Origin: Bordetella parapertussis | GTDB taxonomy: Bacteria > Pseudomonadota > Gammaproteobacteria > Burkholderiales > Burkholderiaceae_A | Assembly (NCBI GenBank): GCA_945862985.1 | Contig: CAMAZF010000020.1 | Location: 1-33,885 of the forward strand | Length of the DNA stretch: 33,885 nucleotides | Direction of reading: 5' to 3' | Shown: positions 8,778 to 16,012 of the stretch, piece by piece | Position numbering within the stretch: the first letter of the stretch is position 1 | Layout of the letters: each line of letters opens with the position of its first letter | The notes under the pieces: generated by a model | Told to the model about the DNA's origin: nothing | The model's database searches: none | Seen by the model: only the letters and a program-made list of their open reading frames with translations | Translations under genes and position numbers: made by a program

Positions 8778-9452
8778 ATGGATAGCCAGGTGCAGAGCCC
8801 TCCCCAACGGCGAGCCCCGGGCTGGTTCTTGCTGGCGGCCTCCCTCGCGGGGATTGCCCTTGTACTCTTTCAGATGAGTAACGATCAGTTCACGACGCTT
8901 CGACCTGATCCCTCTCCCCCGGTGGTCGAGCCCACCCCCCCGCTCTGGACCCCCAAATCTGGCACCACATCCGATCAGCTCGTGCTGGCCCCCTCCCCGC
9001 AGGCCACACCTGAAGCAGCGTCTTTAGCACCCGCAACACCGACCTCAGCACCCAGAGCGCCGCTCGCAGCGGCGCCTGTGGCATCCTCCTCAAACGCCGA
9101 GCCAGCCATGCCCACTCGGGCTCCGCTCCCATCCGAGCGTGTGCGCGTGGCCATTGATGCCTGGGCACAGGCATGGCGCACTCGAGACATCGACGCTTAC
9201 TTGGACTTCTACGACTCAAGCTTCGACAATCGCACAGCCTTCTCACGGCAGAAACAGCGCGTGATCGGTCGAGCCCAGTTTATTGAGATCAAGATTGCTC
9301 AGCTCAAGCTCACGCCCTTGAGCAATGGCTCGACGGAGGCGCGCTTTCTCCAGACCTATCGCTCTGACACTTTCGAGAATCAGACACTCAAGCGTCAGGT
9401 CTGGCAGGCGGATTCAGACGGTCGACTTCGTATTGTGGAAGAGACGAGCTAG
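8778..9452 (+). CDS. Membrane-anchored NTF2-like (Cds6-type) protein
   Basis: The 224-residue product has one N-terminal membrane helix (about residues 15-33, WFLLAASLAGIALVLFQM). A Pro/Ala/Ser-rich linker of about 85 residues follows, then a C-terminal domain at about 120-224 with AIDAWAQAWRTRDIDAYLDF and EARFLQTYRSDTF. That domain is paralogous to the C-terminus of the TPR protein two genes upstream: both have a Trp-Ala-x-x-W start, a Y-x-x-FY motif and FLQxY near the end. GGAAAG lies just before the ATG. It probably displays the domain in the periplasm near the L,D-transpeptidase. Its 3' end overlaps the opposite-strand gene by 39 bp. Confidence 0.75.
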   Translation: MDSQVQSPPQRRAPGWFLLAASLAGIALVLFQMSNDQFTTLRPDPSPPVVEPTPPLWTPKSGTTSDQLVLAPSPQATPEAASLAPATPTSAPRAPLAAAPVASSSNAEPAMPTRAPLPSERVRVAIDAWAQAWRTRDIDAYLDFYDSSFDNRTAFSRQKQRVIGRAQFIEIKIAQLKLTPLSNGSTEARFLQTYRSDTFENQTLKRQVWQADSDGRLRIVEETS

Positions 9453-10007
9453 TACGCCAACGAACAAGCGGAACACAGCAAAGCCCACGATCACCCCCAG
9501 GACGTCGCCGAGCATCATGAGCGAGAGGGTTGAAAAAGGGATCTCATCGAACTCTGCAAAACCTTGCCAGCTCAGTGCATGCGTCATGGCGTTGAACAAG
9601 GCTGCAAGCAGGCCCACCAGGATCAGGTCATGCACGGATGGTCCTGGGCGGCGGCCTAACATGAGCCAAACAATCGCATAACCCAGAAGCGGCGCCAGCG
9701 CACTGGCCATGCCCAGTGAGACTGCCATCTCCAGGGGGTCACCGATCGTGAACAGCGCAACCAGAAGGGTGCCCAAAAAGATTCCCATAACCCCGGCAAG
9801 ACCGGCGATCACCACGGCCAAGGCCCGAACAAAGGCGGGCAAGTAAACCAGGTGGATGCGGTCCTGCCAAGGGGTGAGCCACTCGGGCATCACCAACATG
9901 ATCTGCCAAATAGTCCAATAAAGGGCTGCAAACCCCAACGCCCAGAGTCCAGGGCGCTCCGGCCAGATGCTCGAAAAAAGACTCGCTAAGGACCCCATGA
10001 AGCGCAT
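9414..10007 (-). CDS. Multi-pass inner-membrane protein of unknown function
   Basis: I do not recognise this protein. From the Met at 10007 it has 197 residues; a longer start at 10052 would overlap the upstream regulator by 31 nt. About five hydrophobic segments are visible, for example LWALGFAALYWTIWQIMLVM, ALAVVIAGLAGVMGIFLGTL, MASALAPLLGYAIVWLMLG, LILVGLLAALFNAMTHAL and LGDVLGVIVGFAVFRLFVGV. The general look recalls MASE1-type sensory membrane domains but without any output domain; that resemblance is only an impression. It lies 14 nt downstream of a winged-helix regulator and probably shares its transcript. The 3' end overlaps the convergent NTF2-like gene by 39 bp. Confidence 0.7.
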   Translation of the reverse strand: MRFMGSLASLFSSIWPERPGLWALGFAALYWTIWQIMLVMPEWLTPWQDRIHLVYLPAFVRALAVVIAGLAGVMGIFLGTLLVALFTIGDPLEMAVSLGMASALAPLLGYAIVWLMLGRRPGPSVHDLILVGLLAALFNAMTHALSWQGFAEFDEIPFSTLSLMMLGDVLGVIVGFAVFRLFVGVLARLFHNTKSTV

Positions 10008-10021
10008 GGGACCCCTCAATC

Positions 10022-10372
10022 CTAGGCCTTCACCTGCATGCGTCCGGCCCAATCGTTCACCTGCCGTCCAAGCCGATCGAACAGGCGTTTGGCTTTATCG
10101 GTGGGCGTCACAATGCGCCGACGAGAATCGACGGAGTCGACCTCAAAGCGCAGAAAACCCTCATGCTCGAGCAGGCTCAGGCACTTGTGCAGCGTGGCCG
10201 GTGAGGCCACCTGGGAGTCATTGATGATGGTCTGCACAAAGGTGTGCTGCTTGGGGTTGTGATGCGCCACAACCCACTCCAGCAGACGCTGACTGCGATC
10301 GTCAAGGTGTTTGAGTTCGCTTTCACGGGCAATGGAATCGAGCAGTTCGCGCAGATTGAGCCAGGCGTTCAT
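10022..10372 (-). CDS. MarR-like winged-helix transcriptional regulator
   Basis: The product is 116 residues from the ATG at 10372. I preferred this start because AAGGAG at 10382-10387 lies 9 nt upstream. An alternative ATG at 10411 shares one base with the stop of the CYTH-CHAD gene (TAATG) and would add 13 residues, but it has a weaker ribosome site. The core has the MarR pattern: a helix-turn-helix (SQVASPATLHKCLSLLEHEGFL) followed by a wing (RFEVDSVDSRRRIVTPTDKA). It is short for MarR proteins and lacks much of the dimerisation helices. It probably regulates its own group or the neighbouring membrane protein; the ligand is unknown. Confidence 0.8.
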   Translation of the reverse strand: MNAWLNLRELLDSIARESELKHLDDRSQRLLEWVVAHHNPKQHTFVQTIINDSQVASPATLHKCLSLLEHEGFLRFEVDSVDSRRRIVTPTDKAKRLFDRLGRQVNDWAGRMQVKA

Positions 10373-10381
10373 GTGTGGGTT

Positions 10382-10387
10382 CTCCTT
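10382..10387 (-). promoter_or_regulatory. Shine-Dalgarno deciding the winged-helix regulator start
   Basis: On the minus strand the sequence reads AAGGAGAACCCACAC before the ATG at 10372. This near-perfect ribosome site, spaced 9 nt from the ATG, favours the internal ATG over the upstream one at 10411. Confidence 0.7.
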
Positions 10388-10410
10388 CTGATTCGTTCTA
10401 GATGAGGACA

Positions 10411-11895
10411 TTACACCAGGCCCTTCGCAAGCAGCCAGCCTTCGAGCATTCCCTTGAGACGCGCCTGACGTGCAATTGGTTCCTCAGACAGCAGGCGACT
10501 GACCAGGCCCAAGGCCATGGCTGCGTCCTGTTGCTCTCCAAGTTGTTCCTGCCGCTTTGAAGCGCGGCGGCGGGCGGCCTCCGCCTGGGCACCAGCACCA
10601 ATCTGCCCAAGCCAGCCAGCGGCGTATCGGAGCGCCTTATAGGCGAGACGCAGTTCATGCCGAGCCTCCGCATTGGCTTGTTCTGGGGCAGCCGCTAGTG
10701 CAGCCTCTCGACGACGAGCACGCTTGGAGAGGCGCTTGAGCTGAGCCTTTGCAAACTCCGCTGCATTGATGTCTGTCAGAGCAGGAAGGCTTCGACCCGC
10801 GGCCAAGGCCAGATCGATCACGAACCCCTGCACCTCCACCGTTCGCAGATGCGCGCGCAAGGCCTCACGCGCTCGCTGACGCTCTTGTTCGAGCAGATCG
10901 GACAGGCGCTGCACCTCCTCGTCATTCGGCAGCGCACGCATCAGCGGGGCGAGAACATCTTCAGCAAGGACATCACGATCTCTCAACAGGCCCACACGGC
11001 TGGCGAGCGTCTTGCTGGCCTGCTCCAGGCCCATCCATTCTGGTGCCGAGAGGAGTGGCCGCACGAGCTTTATCACACTGCGAAAGCGTCGGAGGGCCAC
11101 TCGCAGCTGATGGGGACCCTCAGACGCTTCCGTCTCGAGAATGCGCGAGATCTGCCAGCTCAGGGCCTCCACCGTCTCCGTGAGCGCCTGCTTAAATGCG
11201 AGGTCTAGTCGATGCTGGTCTGCCTGGCGTGAGATGACATCGGCGACATTCGGCCATTTCCATCCACCGGCGAGCGCATACCCTCGAACCGCCTTCGCTC
11301 GGGGCTCGACCACCAGCCCCTCGCCCAGATGTTGGTTGAGTTCCCGAGCCAGTTGCCAGAGGCGCTCTGGCTGCCCCTCGAGCAGTTCGATCTCGAGCTC
11401 GTGCAAGGGGGTGCTGGAACCGTCAAGACCCAGGACCTCTCCACGATCGAAGGCCAACTCCAGCTGACTCCCTTCGTAGGTGACCTGCCAAGTGGTTCGT
11501 CGAACCCGCGTCTCAAACAGCGGAAGAAGGCTCGGTGCGAGGTCGATGAGTAAGATGCGCGCTTTTCCTCCTCGGGGGTCGGGCAGTTGAAGGCCCTCAT
11601 CAAACAGATGCGCAGCAAGAGCAGGGGGTTGCGCTGAGCGCACGCCCAGTGGCTGGTTGAGCTCCAGACGCTCGGTGGGACCTCGCTCCAGCTTGAAGGT
11701 CTGAACCCACTGGCCGGATTCTCGACGCAGTCGCAGCCCGGCACGCGCCTTGCGCAGATGCCCCTGCGGCGTATCAAAATAAATGGCCCGCAACACCTGC
11801 CGGGTGGTTTCTGCAGACTTCACTAATGGCAGCGCGGTGAGGCGACGAGCCATAGACGGGGGGACCTGCAGACAGATTTCAGTCTCGATGCTCAT
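10411..11895 (-). CDS. CYTH-CHAD domain protein (inorganic triphosphatase-like)
   Basis: The 494-residue product joins a CYTH domain (about residues 1-200) to a CHAD domain (about 220-490). This is the YgiF-like architecture linked to tripolyphosphate hydrolysis and polyphosphate binding. CYTH features are YFDTPQGHLRKARAGLRLRR, QTFKLERG and ELEIELLEG. The CHAD repeats show HQLRVALRRFRSVIKL and HELRLAYKALRYAAGW. The N-terminal ExExK signature reads ETEIC, with Cys in place of Lys, so the metal/phosphate site may be altered. No Shine-Dalgarno is visible, and the hupB terminator ends only 14 nt upstream of the ATG. It is followed by the winged-helix regulator with little or no gap. Confidence 0.9.
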   Translation of the reverse strand: MSIETEICLQVPPSMARRLTALPLVKSAETTRQVLRAIYFDTPQGHLRKARAGLRLRRESGQWVQTFKLERGPTERLELNQPLGVRSAQPPALAAHLFDEGLQLPDPRGGKARILLIDLAPSLLPLFETRVRRTTWQVTYEGSQLELAFDRGEVLGLDGSSTPLHELEIELLEGQPERLWQLARELNQHLGEGLVVEPRAKAVRGYALAGGWKWPNVADVISRQADQHRLDLAFKQALTETVEALSWQISRILETEASEGPHQLRVALRRFRSVIKLVRPLLSAPEWMGLEQASKTLASRVGLLRDRDVLAEDVLAPLMRALPNDEEVQRLSDLLEQERQRAREALRAHLRTVEVQGFVIDLALAAGRSLPALTDINAAEFAKAQLKRLSKRARRREAALAAAPEQANAEARHELRLAYKALRYAAGWLGQIGAGAQAEAARRRASKRQEQLGEQQDAAMALGLVSRLLSEEPIARQARLKGMLEGWLLAKGLV

Positions 11896-11909
11896 GCGAG
11901 GTTCAGTCT

Positions 11910-11945
11910 AAAAACACAAAGCCCAGGACGAGCCTGGGCTTTGTG
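11910..11945 (-). terminator. Rho-independent terminator of hupB
   Basis: A perfect 13-bp inverted repeat (CACAAAGCCCAGG at 11915-11927 and its complement at 11933-11945) has a 5-nt loop. On the minus strand it is followed by five T residues (11914-11910). It lies 17 nt after the hupB stop, in the right orientation. Confidence 0.92.
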
Positions 11946-11962
11946 GTGGACTGCAAATTCGA

Positions 11963-12244
11963 TTACTTCTTCTTGTTGACGGCATCCTTGAACGCCTTGC
12001 CTGCCGTGAACTTCACGGTCTTGGCAGCTGCGATCTTGATGGTCTCGCCAGTGCGGGGATTGCGGCCGGTGCGGGCAGCACGCTTTCCGGAGCCAAAGGT
12101 TCCGAAGCCCACGAGTTGAACGGAGTCGCCCTTGGAGACGGCTTTAACGATGGTGGCGATCAGAGCACCCACGACCTCATCGGTTTTGGCCTTGGAGAGG
12201 TCTGTGGCGCCGGCCACTGCTTCAACGAGTTCTGCTTTATTCAT
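11963..12244 (-). CDS. hupB: DNA-binding protein HU
   Basis: HU is the small dimeric histone-like protein that bends and compacts DNA. From the ATG at 12244 the product is 93 residues, the family length. It starts [11 protein letters not shown] and has the DNA-binding arm signature [20 protein letters not shown] with the conserved GRNPxTG motif. The C-terminus is lysine-rich. AGAGGG lies just upstream of this ATG, so I rejected the longer reading frame from 12292. A strong terminator follows. The 117-nt spacer up to trmB must hold the promoters for both directions, but I see no convincing -35/-10 pair. Confidence 0.97.
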   Translation of the reverse strand: MNKAELVEAVAGATDLSKAKTDEVVGALIATIVKAVSKGDSVQLVGFGTFGSGKRAARTGRNPRTGETIKIAAAKTVKFTAGKAFKDAVNKKK

Positions 12245-12361
12245 GGTCCCTCTTTTGAATGGGAGTTGGTGTAGGAAGCGGAAGTGTATCAATGCTTACG
12301 GGGTTCTGCGCAAGTTGGTGATGCCCCTAGGTCCTGATGCGATGCGCCATGCTCTGGCAAG

Positions 12362-13075
12362 ATGAGGGACATGGCCGATTCGCTCCCACCTGATTCCTCC
12401 GTATCGCCCTTTGGGCACATCAAGAGCTTTGTCCGACGTCAGGGCAAGATCACGATCGGGCAACGCTTGGCACGCGAGCAGTTGCTCTCAAGGTGGTCGA
12501 TTCCATTTCAGAATGCACCACTTCAGTTCAAGGAACTTTTTGGCCGTGACGCTCCGACCACCCTCGAAATCGGGTTTGGTATGGGAGAGACCACTGCGCG
12601 AATGGCGAAGGCCATGCCAGAGCGAAACTTCCTGGGGCTGGAGGTTTATCCCGCTGGCGTGGGCGCACTGCTCAAGCGCATCGAGGCGGAGAACATCCCC
12701 AACATTCGCATCATGGAGCACGATGCCGTCGAGGTGCTCCGCGACTGCATCCCCGATGGCTCACTCGAGTCGGTGCACATCTATTTTCCAGATCCATGGC
12801 CCAAAGCGAGGCATCACAAACGGCGGCTCATTCAGCCTCCCTTCATCGAGCAACTGACCCCGAAGTTGCGCATGGGCGGTCTGCTTCATTGCGCGACCGA
12901 CTGGGCACCCTATGCAGAGCAAATGCTGGAGGTCTTAAGTGGATGTAAGGGTCTGAGGAATTTAAGCGGGGCTGGCTACTCAGACAAGCCCGATTGGAGG
13001 CCACTCACCAAATTTGAGAGCCGAGGCTTGCGGCTTGGGCACCCTGTAGCGGATCTTCTGTTCGAGAGAATCTAG
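12362..13075 (+). CDS. trmB: tRNA (guanine-N7)-methyltransferase TrmB
   Basis: TrmB makes m7G46 in tRNA using S-adenosylmethionine. The 237-residue product has the SAM-binding motif [15 protein letters not shown] at about residue 73 and the conserved [16 protein letters not shown] block with the catalytic Asp. It also has the [16 protein letters not shown] and TKFESRG segments typical of the family. The start is either ATG 12362 or ATG 12371 (MADSLPP); neither has well-spaced Shine-Dalgarno support. It is divergent from hupB, and its stop is separated from the convergent uppP stop by a single base. Confidence 0.97.
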   Translation: MRDMADSLPPDSSVSPFGHIKSFVRRQGKITIGQRLAREQLLSRWSIPFQNAPLQFKELFGRDAPTTLEIGFGMGETTARMAKAMPERNFLGLEVYPAGVGALLKRIEAENIPNIRIMEHDAVEVLRDCIPDGSLESVHIYFPDPWPKARHHKRRLIQPPFIEQLTPKLRMGGLLHCATDWAPYAEQMLEVLSGCKGLRNLSGAGYSDKPDWRPLTKFESRGLRLGHPVADLLFERI

Positions 13076-13076
13076 C

Positions 13077-13940
13077 TCAGCCGGTTGACCAATCCAGCCA
13101 TCCAGCCTGCCAGGTTCCGAGCACCACCAGACCGAAGACAATCCGATACCAGGCAAAGCCTGTGAACCGATGGTGGGCCACAAAGCGGATCAGCCACTTC
13201 ACCACCACCAAGGCGCTCAAAAAGGCTGAGACGAGCCCCAGGGCGAAGATGGGGAGGTCTTCTATGCTGAGGGTGCCCCAGGCTTTCAGCAGGCTGTACG
13301 CCCCTGCGGCGATGAGCGTTGGCACCGCCAAGAAGAAAGAGAATTCGGTGGCAGCTTGGCGTGAAAAGCCAAACAGCATGCCGCCAATGATGGTCGCGCC
13401 CGAGCGGCTGGTCCCTGGGATGAGCGCAAAGGCCTGAGCCAAGCCAATCTTCACCGCATCTCGAAGGCTCATATCATCGACCGAATGCACACGAATGGCC
13501 TGCGGCGCTCGGGCCTGACGCGCCTCCACCCAGAGAATGATGACCCCGCCCACAATGAACGCTGCGGCGACCGGCACCGGTGCGAAGAGGTTCGCCTTGA
13601 TGAAAGAGCCAAACAAAAGCCCCAGAACGGCTGCTGGCAGAAAGGCGGCTAGGAGATGCAACAACAACGGACTTCGCGCTTGATTGGGCTGACGCCCCAC
13701 CCCGAAGGCCTCGAGGAATCGCTGACGATAGAGCCAGACAATCGCCAACACCGCACCCGTCTGAATCGCCACATCGAAGACTTTGGCGCGATCGTCATCA
13801 AATCCAAGCGCCCATCCCGCTAAAATGAGATGCCCAGTAGATGAGATGGGCAGAAACTCCGTGAGTCCCTCGACCACTCCCATGATGACGGCCTTCACTG
13901 CTTCGGGGAGGTCACGAAGCCACACGAGAATCTCTTCCAT
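13077..13940 (-). CDS. uppP: Undecaprenyl-diphosphate phosphatase UppP (BacA)
   Basis: UppP dephosphorylates undecaprenyl pyrophosphate to recycle the lipid carrier for peptidoglycan and LPS synthesis, and its overproduction gives bacitracin resistance. From the ATG at 13940 the product is 287 residues, the family length. Motif 1 ([16 protein letters not shown], about residues 23-38) and motif 2 ([11 protein letters not shown]) are intact, and there are about eight membrane segments. Upstream in-frame codons would overlap the divergent methyltransferase gene, so I kept the 13940 start. A TATTAT lies about 10 nt upstream, but without a clear -35. The stop abuts the trmB stop with one base between. 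Confidence 0.97.
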   Translation of the reverse strand: MEEILVWLRDLPEAVKAVIMGVVEGLTEFLPISSTGHLILAGWALGFDDDRAKVFDVAIQTGAVLAIVWLYRQRFLEAFGVGRQPNQARSPLLLHLLAAFLPAAVLGLLFGSFIKANLFAPVPVAAAFIVGGVIILWVEARQARAPQAIRVHSVDDMSLRDAVKIGLAQAFALIPGTSRSGATIIGGMLFGFSRQAATEFSFFLAVPTLIAAGAYSLLKAWGTLSIEDLPIFALGLVSAFLSALVVVKWLIRFVAHHRFTGFAWYRIVFGLVVLGTWQAGWLDWSTG

Positions 13941-13987
13941 AGGTTGAGCATAATAAGGGCAATTCCCTATCAGAAAGCGACACGCAG

Positions 13988-14662
13988 ATGAGCCGCATTG
14001 AGTCTTTCTCTGTTGATCAGGCACGCGCGAACATGATTGCGCAGCAGATTCGCACCTGGGATGTGCTGGATGATCACATCCTCGAAACCCTGCAGGCAGT
14101 GCCTCGGGAATGCTTTGTGCCGAACGGCCTGGAGCACCTAGCCTTTGTGGACGCCCAGGTCCCACTCGGTGAAGGTCAGTGCATGCTGCAGCCCAAGGTA
14201 GAAGCCCGACTTCTCCAAGCGCTCTCGCTCAAGCCCCAAGACACTGTCCTGGAAATTGGGACCGGGTCTGGTTACATGGCAGCACTCATGGGCAAACTTG
14301 CGCAGGCAGTGGTCTCGGTGGAGAAGCGCGCAACGCTTGCCCGATTCGCTCAACACAATGTGCAACAAGCCGGCCTCTCGAACGTCACCATCCAGGAGGG
14401 CAATGGCTTCTCCCCCGAGGCTGCATGGGCACACCGTGAGGTGGACGTGGTGGTGCTCTCGGGTGGAGTCCCTCAGATTCCCGATTCACTCTTGCGCTTG
14501 GTCAAGCCACAGGGCCGGCTTTGCGCCATTATTGGGCAGGCACCCATCATGCGCGCCGTGCTCATGACCCGTGGCCCACATGGATGGTCTGAGCGAGTGT
14601 TGTTTGACACCCTCGTTCCCATGCTCGAAGACCACCCTTTCACTCCAGCCTTCCGTTTCTAA
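13988..14662 (+). CDS. Protein-L-isoaspartate O-methyltransferase family protein (divergent)
   Basis: The 224-residue SAM-dependent methyltransferase has PCMT-family topology: the N-terminal [25 protein letters not shown], and SAM motif [14 protein letters not shown] at about residues 88-100. In true PCMTs the loop before motif I reads G-Q-T-I-S; here it is GQCML (63-67). The post-motif region has [15 protein letters not shown] in place of the usual substrate-contacting residues. Repair of isoaspartate is therefore doubtful, and the real substrate is unknown. It sits 30 nt upstream of tolC, as related genes do in other Burkholderiales, which hints at an envelope link. Confidence 0.85.
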   Translation: MSRIESFSVDQARANMIAQQIRTWDVLDDHILETLQAVPRECFVPNGLEHLAFVDAQVPLGEGQCMLQPKVEARLLQALSLKPQDTVLEIGTGSGYMAALMGKLAQAVVSVEKRATLARFAQHNVQQAGLSNVTIQEGNGFSPEAAWAHREVDVVVLSGGVPQIPDSLLRLVKPQGRLCAIIGQAPIMRAVLMTRGPHGWSERVLFDTLVPMLEDHPFTPAFRF

Positions 14663-14692
14663 CGCACTGTTCTTATTAAGGCCCTCGTCGCT

Positions 14693-16012
14693 ATGTCTTC
14701 ACTCCAGAATGCTCGTCCGCGTCTTCTCCTCTCTTGCCTTTCCGTCGGAGCCCTTCTGATTGGCCCCTCTGCATGGGCCCTCAGCCTCAATGAGGCGGCA
14801 GCGCTTGCGCTCAAGAATGATCCGAGCTTTCTGGCTGCAGAGCAGTCACTGCGAGCAAGCCAGGCACGCAAGTCTCAGTCTGTGGCCACACTCTTCCCCA
14901 CCCTCTCGGCCAGCGCCGCAGTCACGGATGTCGGCGGCACGGGCCTGAGTGACCATCTCACAGCCCGCACCCTCACCGCTCGGGTCAGTCAGCCTGTGTT
15001 CAACATGGCGTTGCTCAAGGGAGCAGAGCAAGGAGTGCAGCAACTGGTCGCCGCTGAAGCTGTCTTCGCGAGTGCCCGCCAGTCCACACTGCTCAAAGTG
15101 GCATCCGCATACTTTGACGTTCTGGTCGCGCAGGACAACTTGGCCACCGTGCGCTCAGAAAAGAAGGCTATCTCGGAACAGCTAGAACTCGCCAAACGGA
15201 GCTTTGAAGTCGGAACCTCCACCATCACCGACCAGCAAGAGGCGCAGGCTCGGTTCGACCTCATTCAGGCCCGAGAGATCGAGGCCACCAACGCCCTTGA
15301 GCTTCGCCGCAATGCCCTGGCTCTGATCACCCGAACCCCACTGCCAGCCAGCCTGACGGGTATCCGTGGTGCCATCAAGATCCCAAACCCACAGCCTCTC
15401 GATGTCAACGCCTGGATTGACCAAGCCCGAGCCAGTGGCCTCGGGGTTCAGCGCTCGCGAGCCGAGCTTGAGACCGCTAAGCTCGAGACCGGTCGTCGCT
15501 CTGCGGGGCACCTGCCCACGGTGCAGCTCTTTGGCAGCCGCTCATTGAACCGCGAAACCATCAGCCCGGGCAGCAGCACCGATTCCACCACCGTGGGGTT
15601 AGAGGTGGCGATTGGTTACAACCTGGGGGGGCTCGTCAGCGCCCAAGTGCGTGAGGCCATTGCCGGCGAAGGGCAAGCCGATTACGCACTTCAGGGTGCG
15701 TTGCTCTCGGCGGAGCAAGATACCCGTGCGGCCTTTCTCAATGTGGTGGGTGGCCTCGCCCAGGTCTCTGCGCTCGAGGCAGCAGAGCGCTCGAGCCAGC
15801 TGGCCCTCGACTCAAACAAGCTAGGCTATGAGGTGGGCGTGCGCATCAACATCGACGTGCTCAATGCTCAGCAGCAGCTCTTCTCTGCCCAACGCGATCT
15901 CTCTCGCGCCCGCTACGAGACGCTGCTCTCCAGCCTGCGACTGAAAGCGGCCGTAGGAAGCCTTCAGTCCTCGGACCTGGAAGGCATCAGCGCGCTCATG
16001 ACTTCAAAGTAA
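14693..16012 (+). CDS. tolC: TolC family outer-membrane efflux/secretion channel
   Basis: TolC forms the trimeric outer-membrane channel for drug efflux and type I secretion. The 439-residue product has a signal peptide (LLLSCLSVGALLIGPSAWA, cleavage near residue 29) and two copies of the long-helix outer-membrane efflux fold. Typical TolC segments are LSLNEAAALALKNDPSFLAA, VASAYFDVLVAQDNLATV, FEVGTSTITDQQEAQARFDL and YEVGVRINIDVLNAQQQLF. No inner-membrane pump or adaptor gene lies nearby, so it probably serves several partners, as in E. coli. Its last 9 bp overlap the convergent waaA stop. Confidence 0.95.
   Translation: MSSLQNARPRLLLSCLSVGALLIGPSAWALSLNEAAALALKNDPSFLAAEQSLRASQARKSQSVATLFPTLSASAAVTDVGGTGLSDHLTARTLTARVSQPVFNMALLKGAEQGVQQLVAAEAVFASARQSTLLKVASAYFDVLVAQDNLATVRSEKKAISEQLELAKRSFEVGTSTITDQQEAQARFDLIQAREIEATNALELRRNALALITRTPLPASLTGIRGAIKIPNPQPLDVNAWIDQARASGLGVQRSRAELETAKLETGRRSAGHLPTVQLFGSRSLNRETISPGSSTDSTTVGLEVAIGYNLGGLVSAQVREAIAGEGQADYALQGALLSAEQDTRAAFLNVVGGLAQVSALEAAERSSQLALDSNKLGYEVGVRINIDVLNAQQQLFSAQRDLSRARYETLLSSLRLKAAVGSLQSSDLEGISALMTSK

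Noticed and set aside
12245-12361. Promoter elements in the hupB-trmB spacer
   Set aside because: The best pair for hupB (TTGCGC, 17 nt, GATACA) matches only three bases in each box. A promoter must exist here, but I cannot place it.
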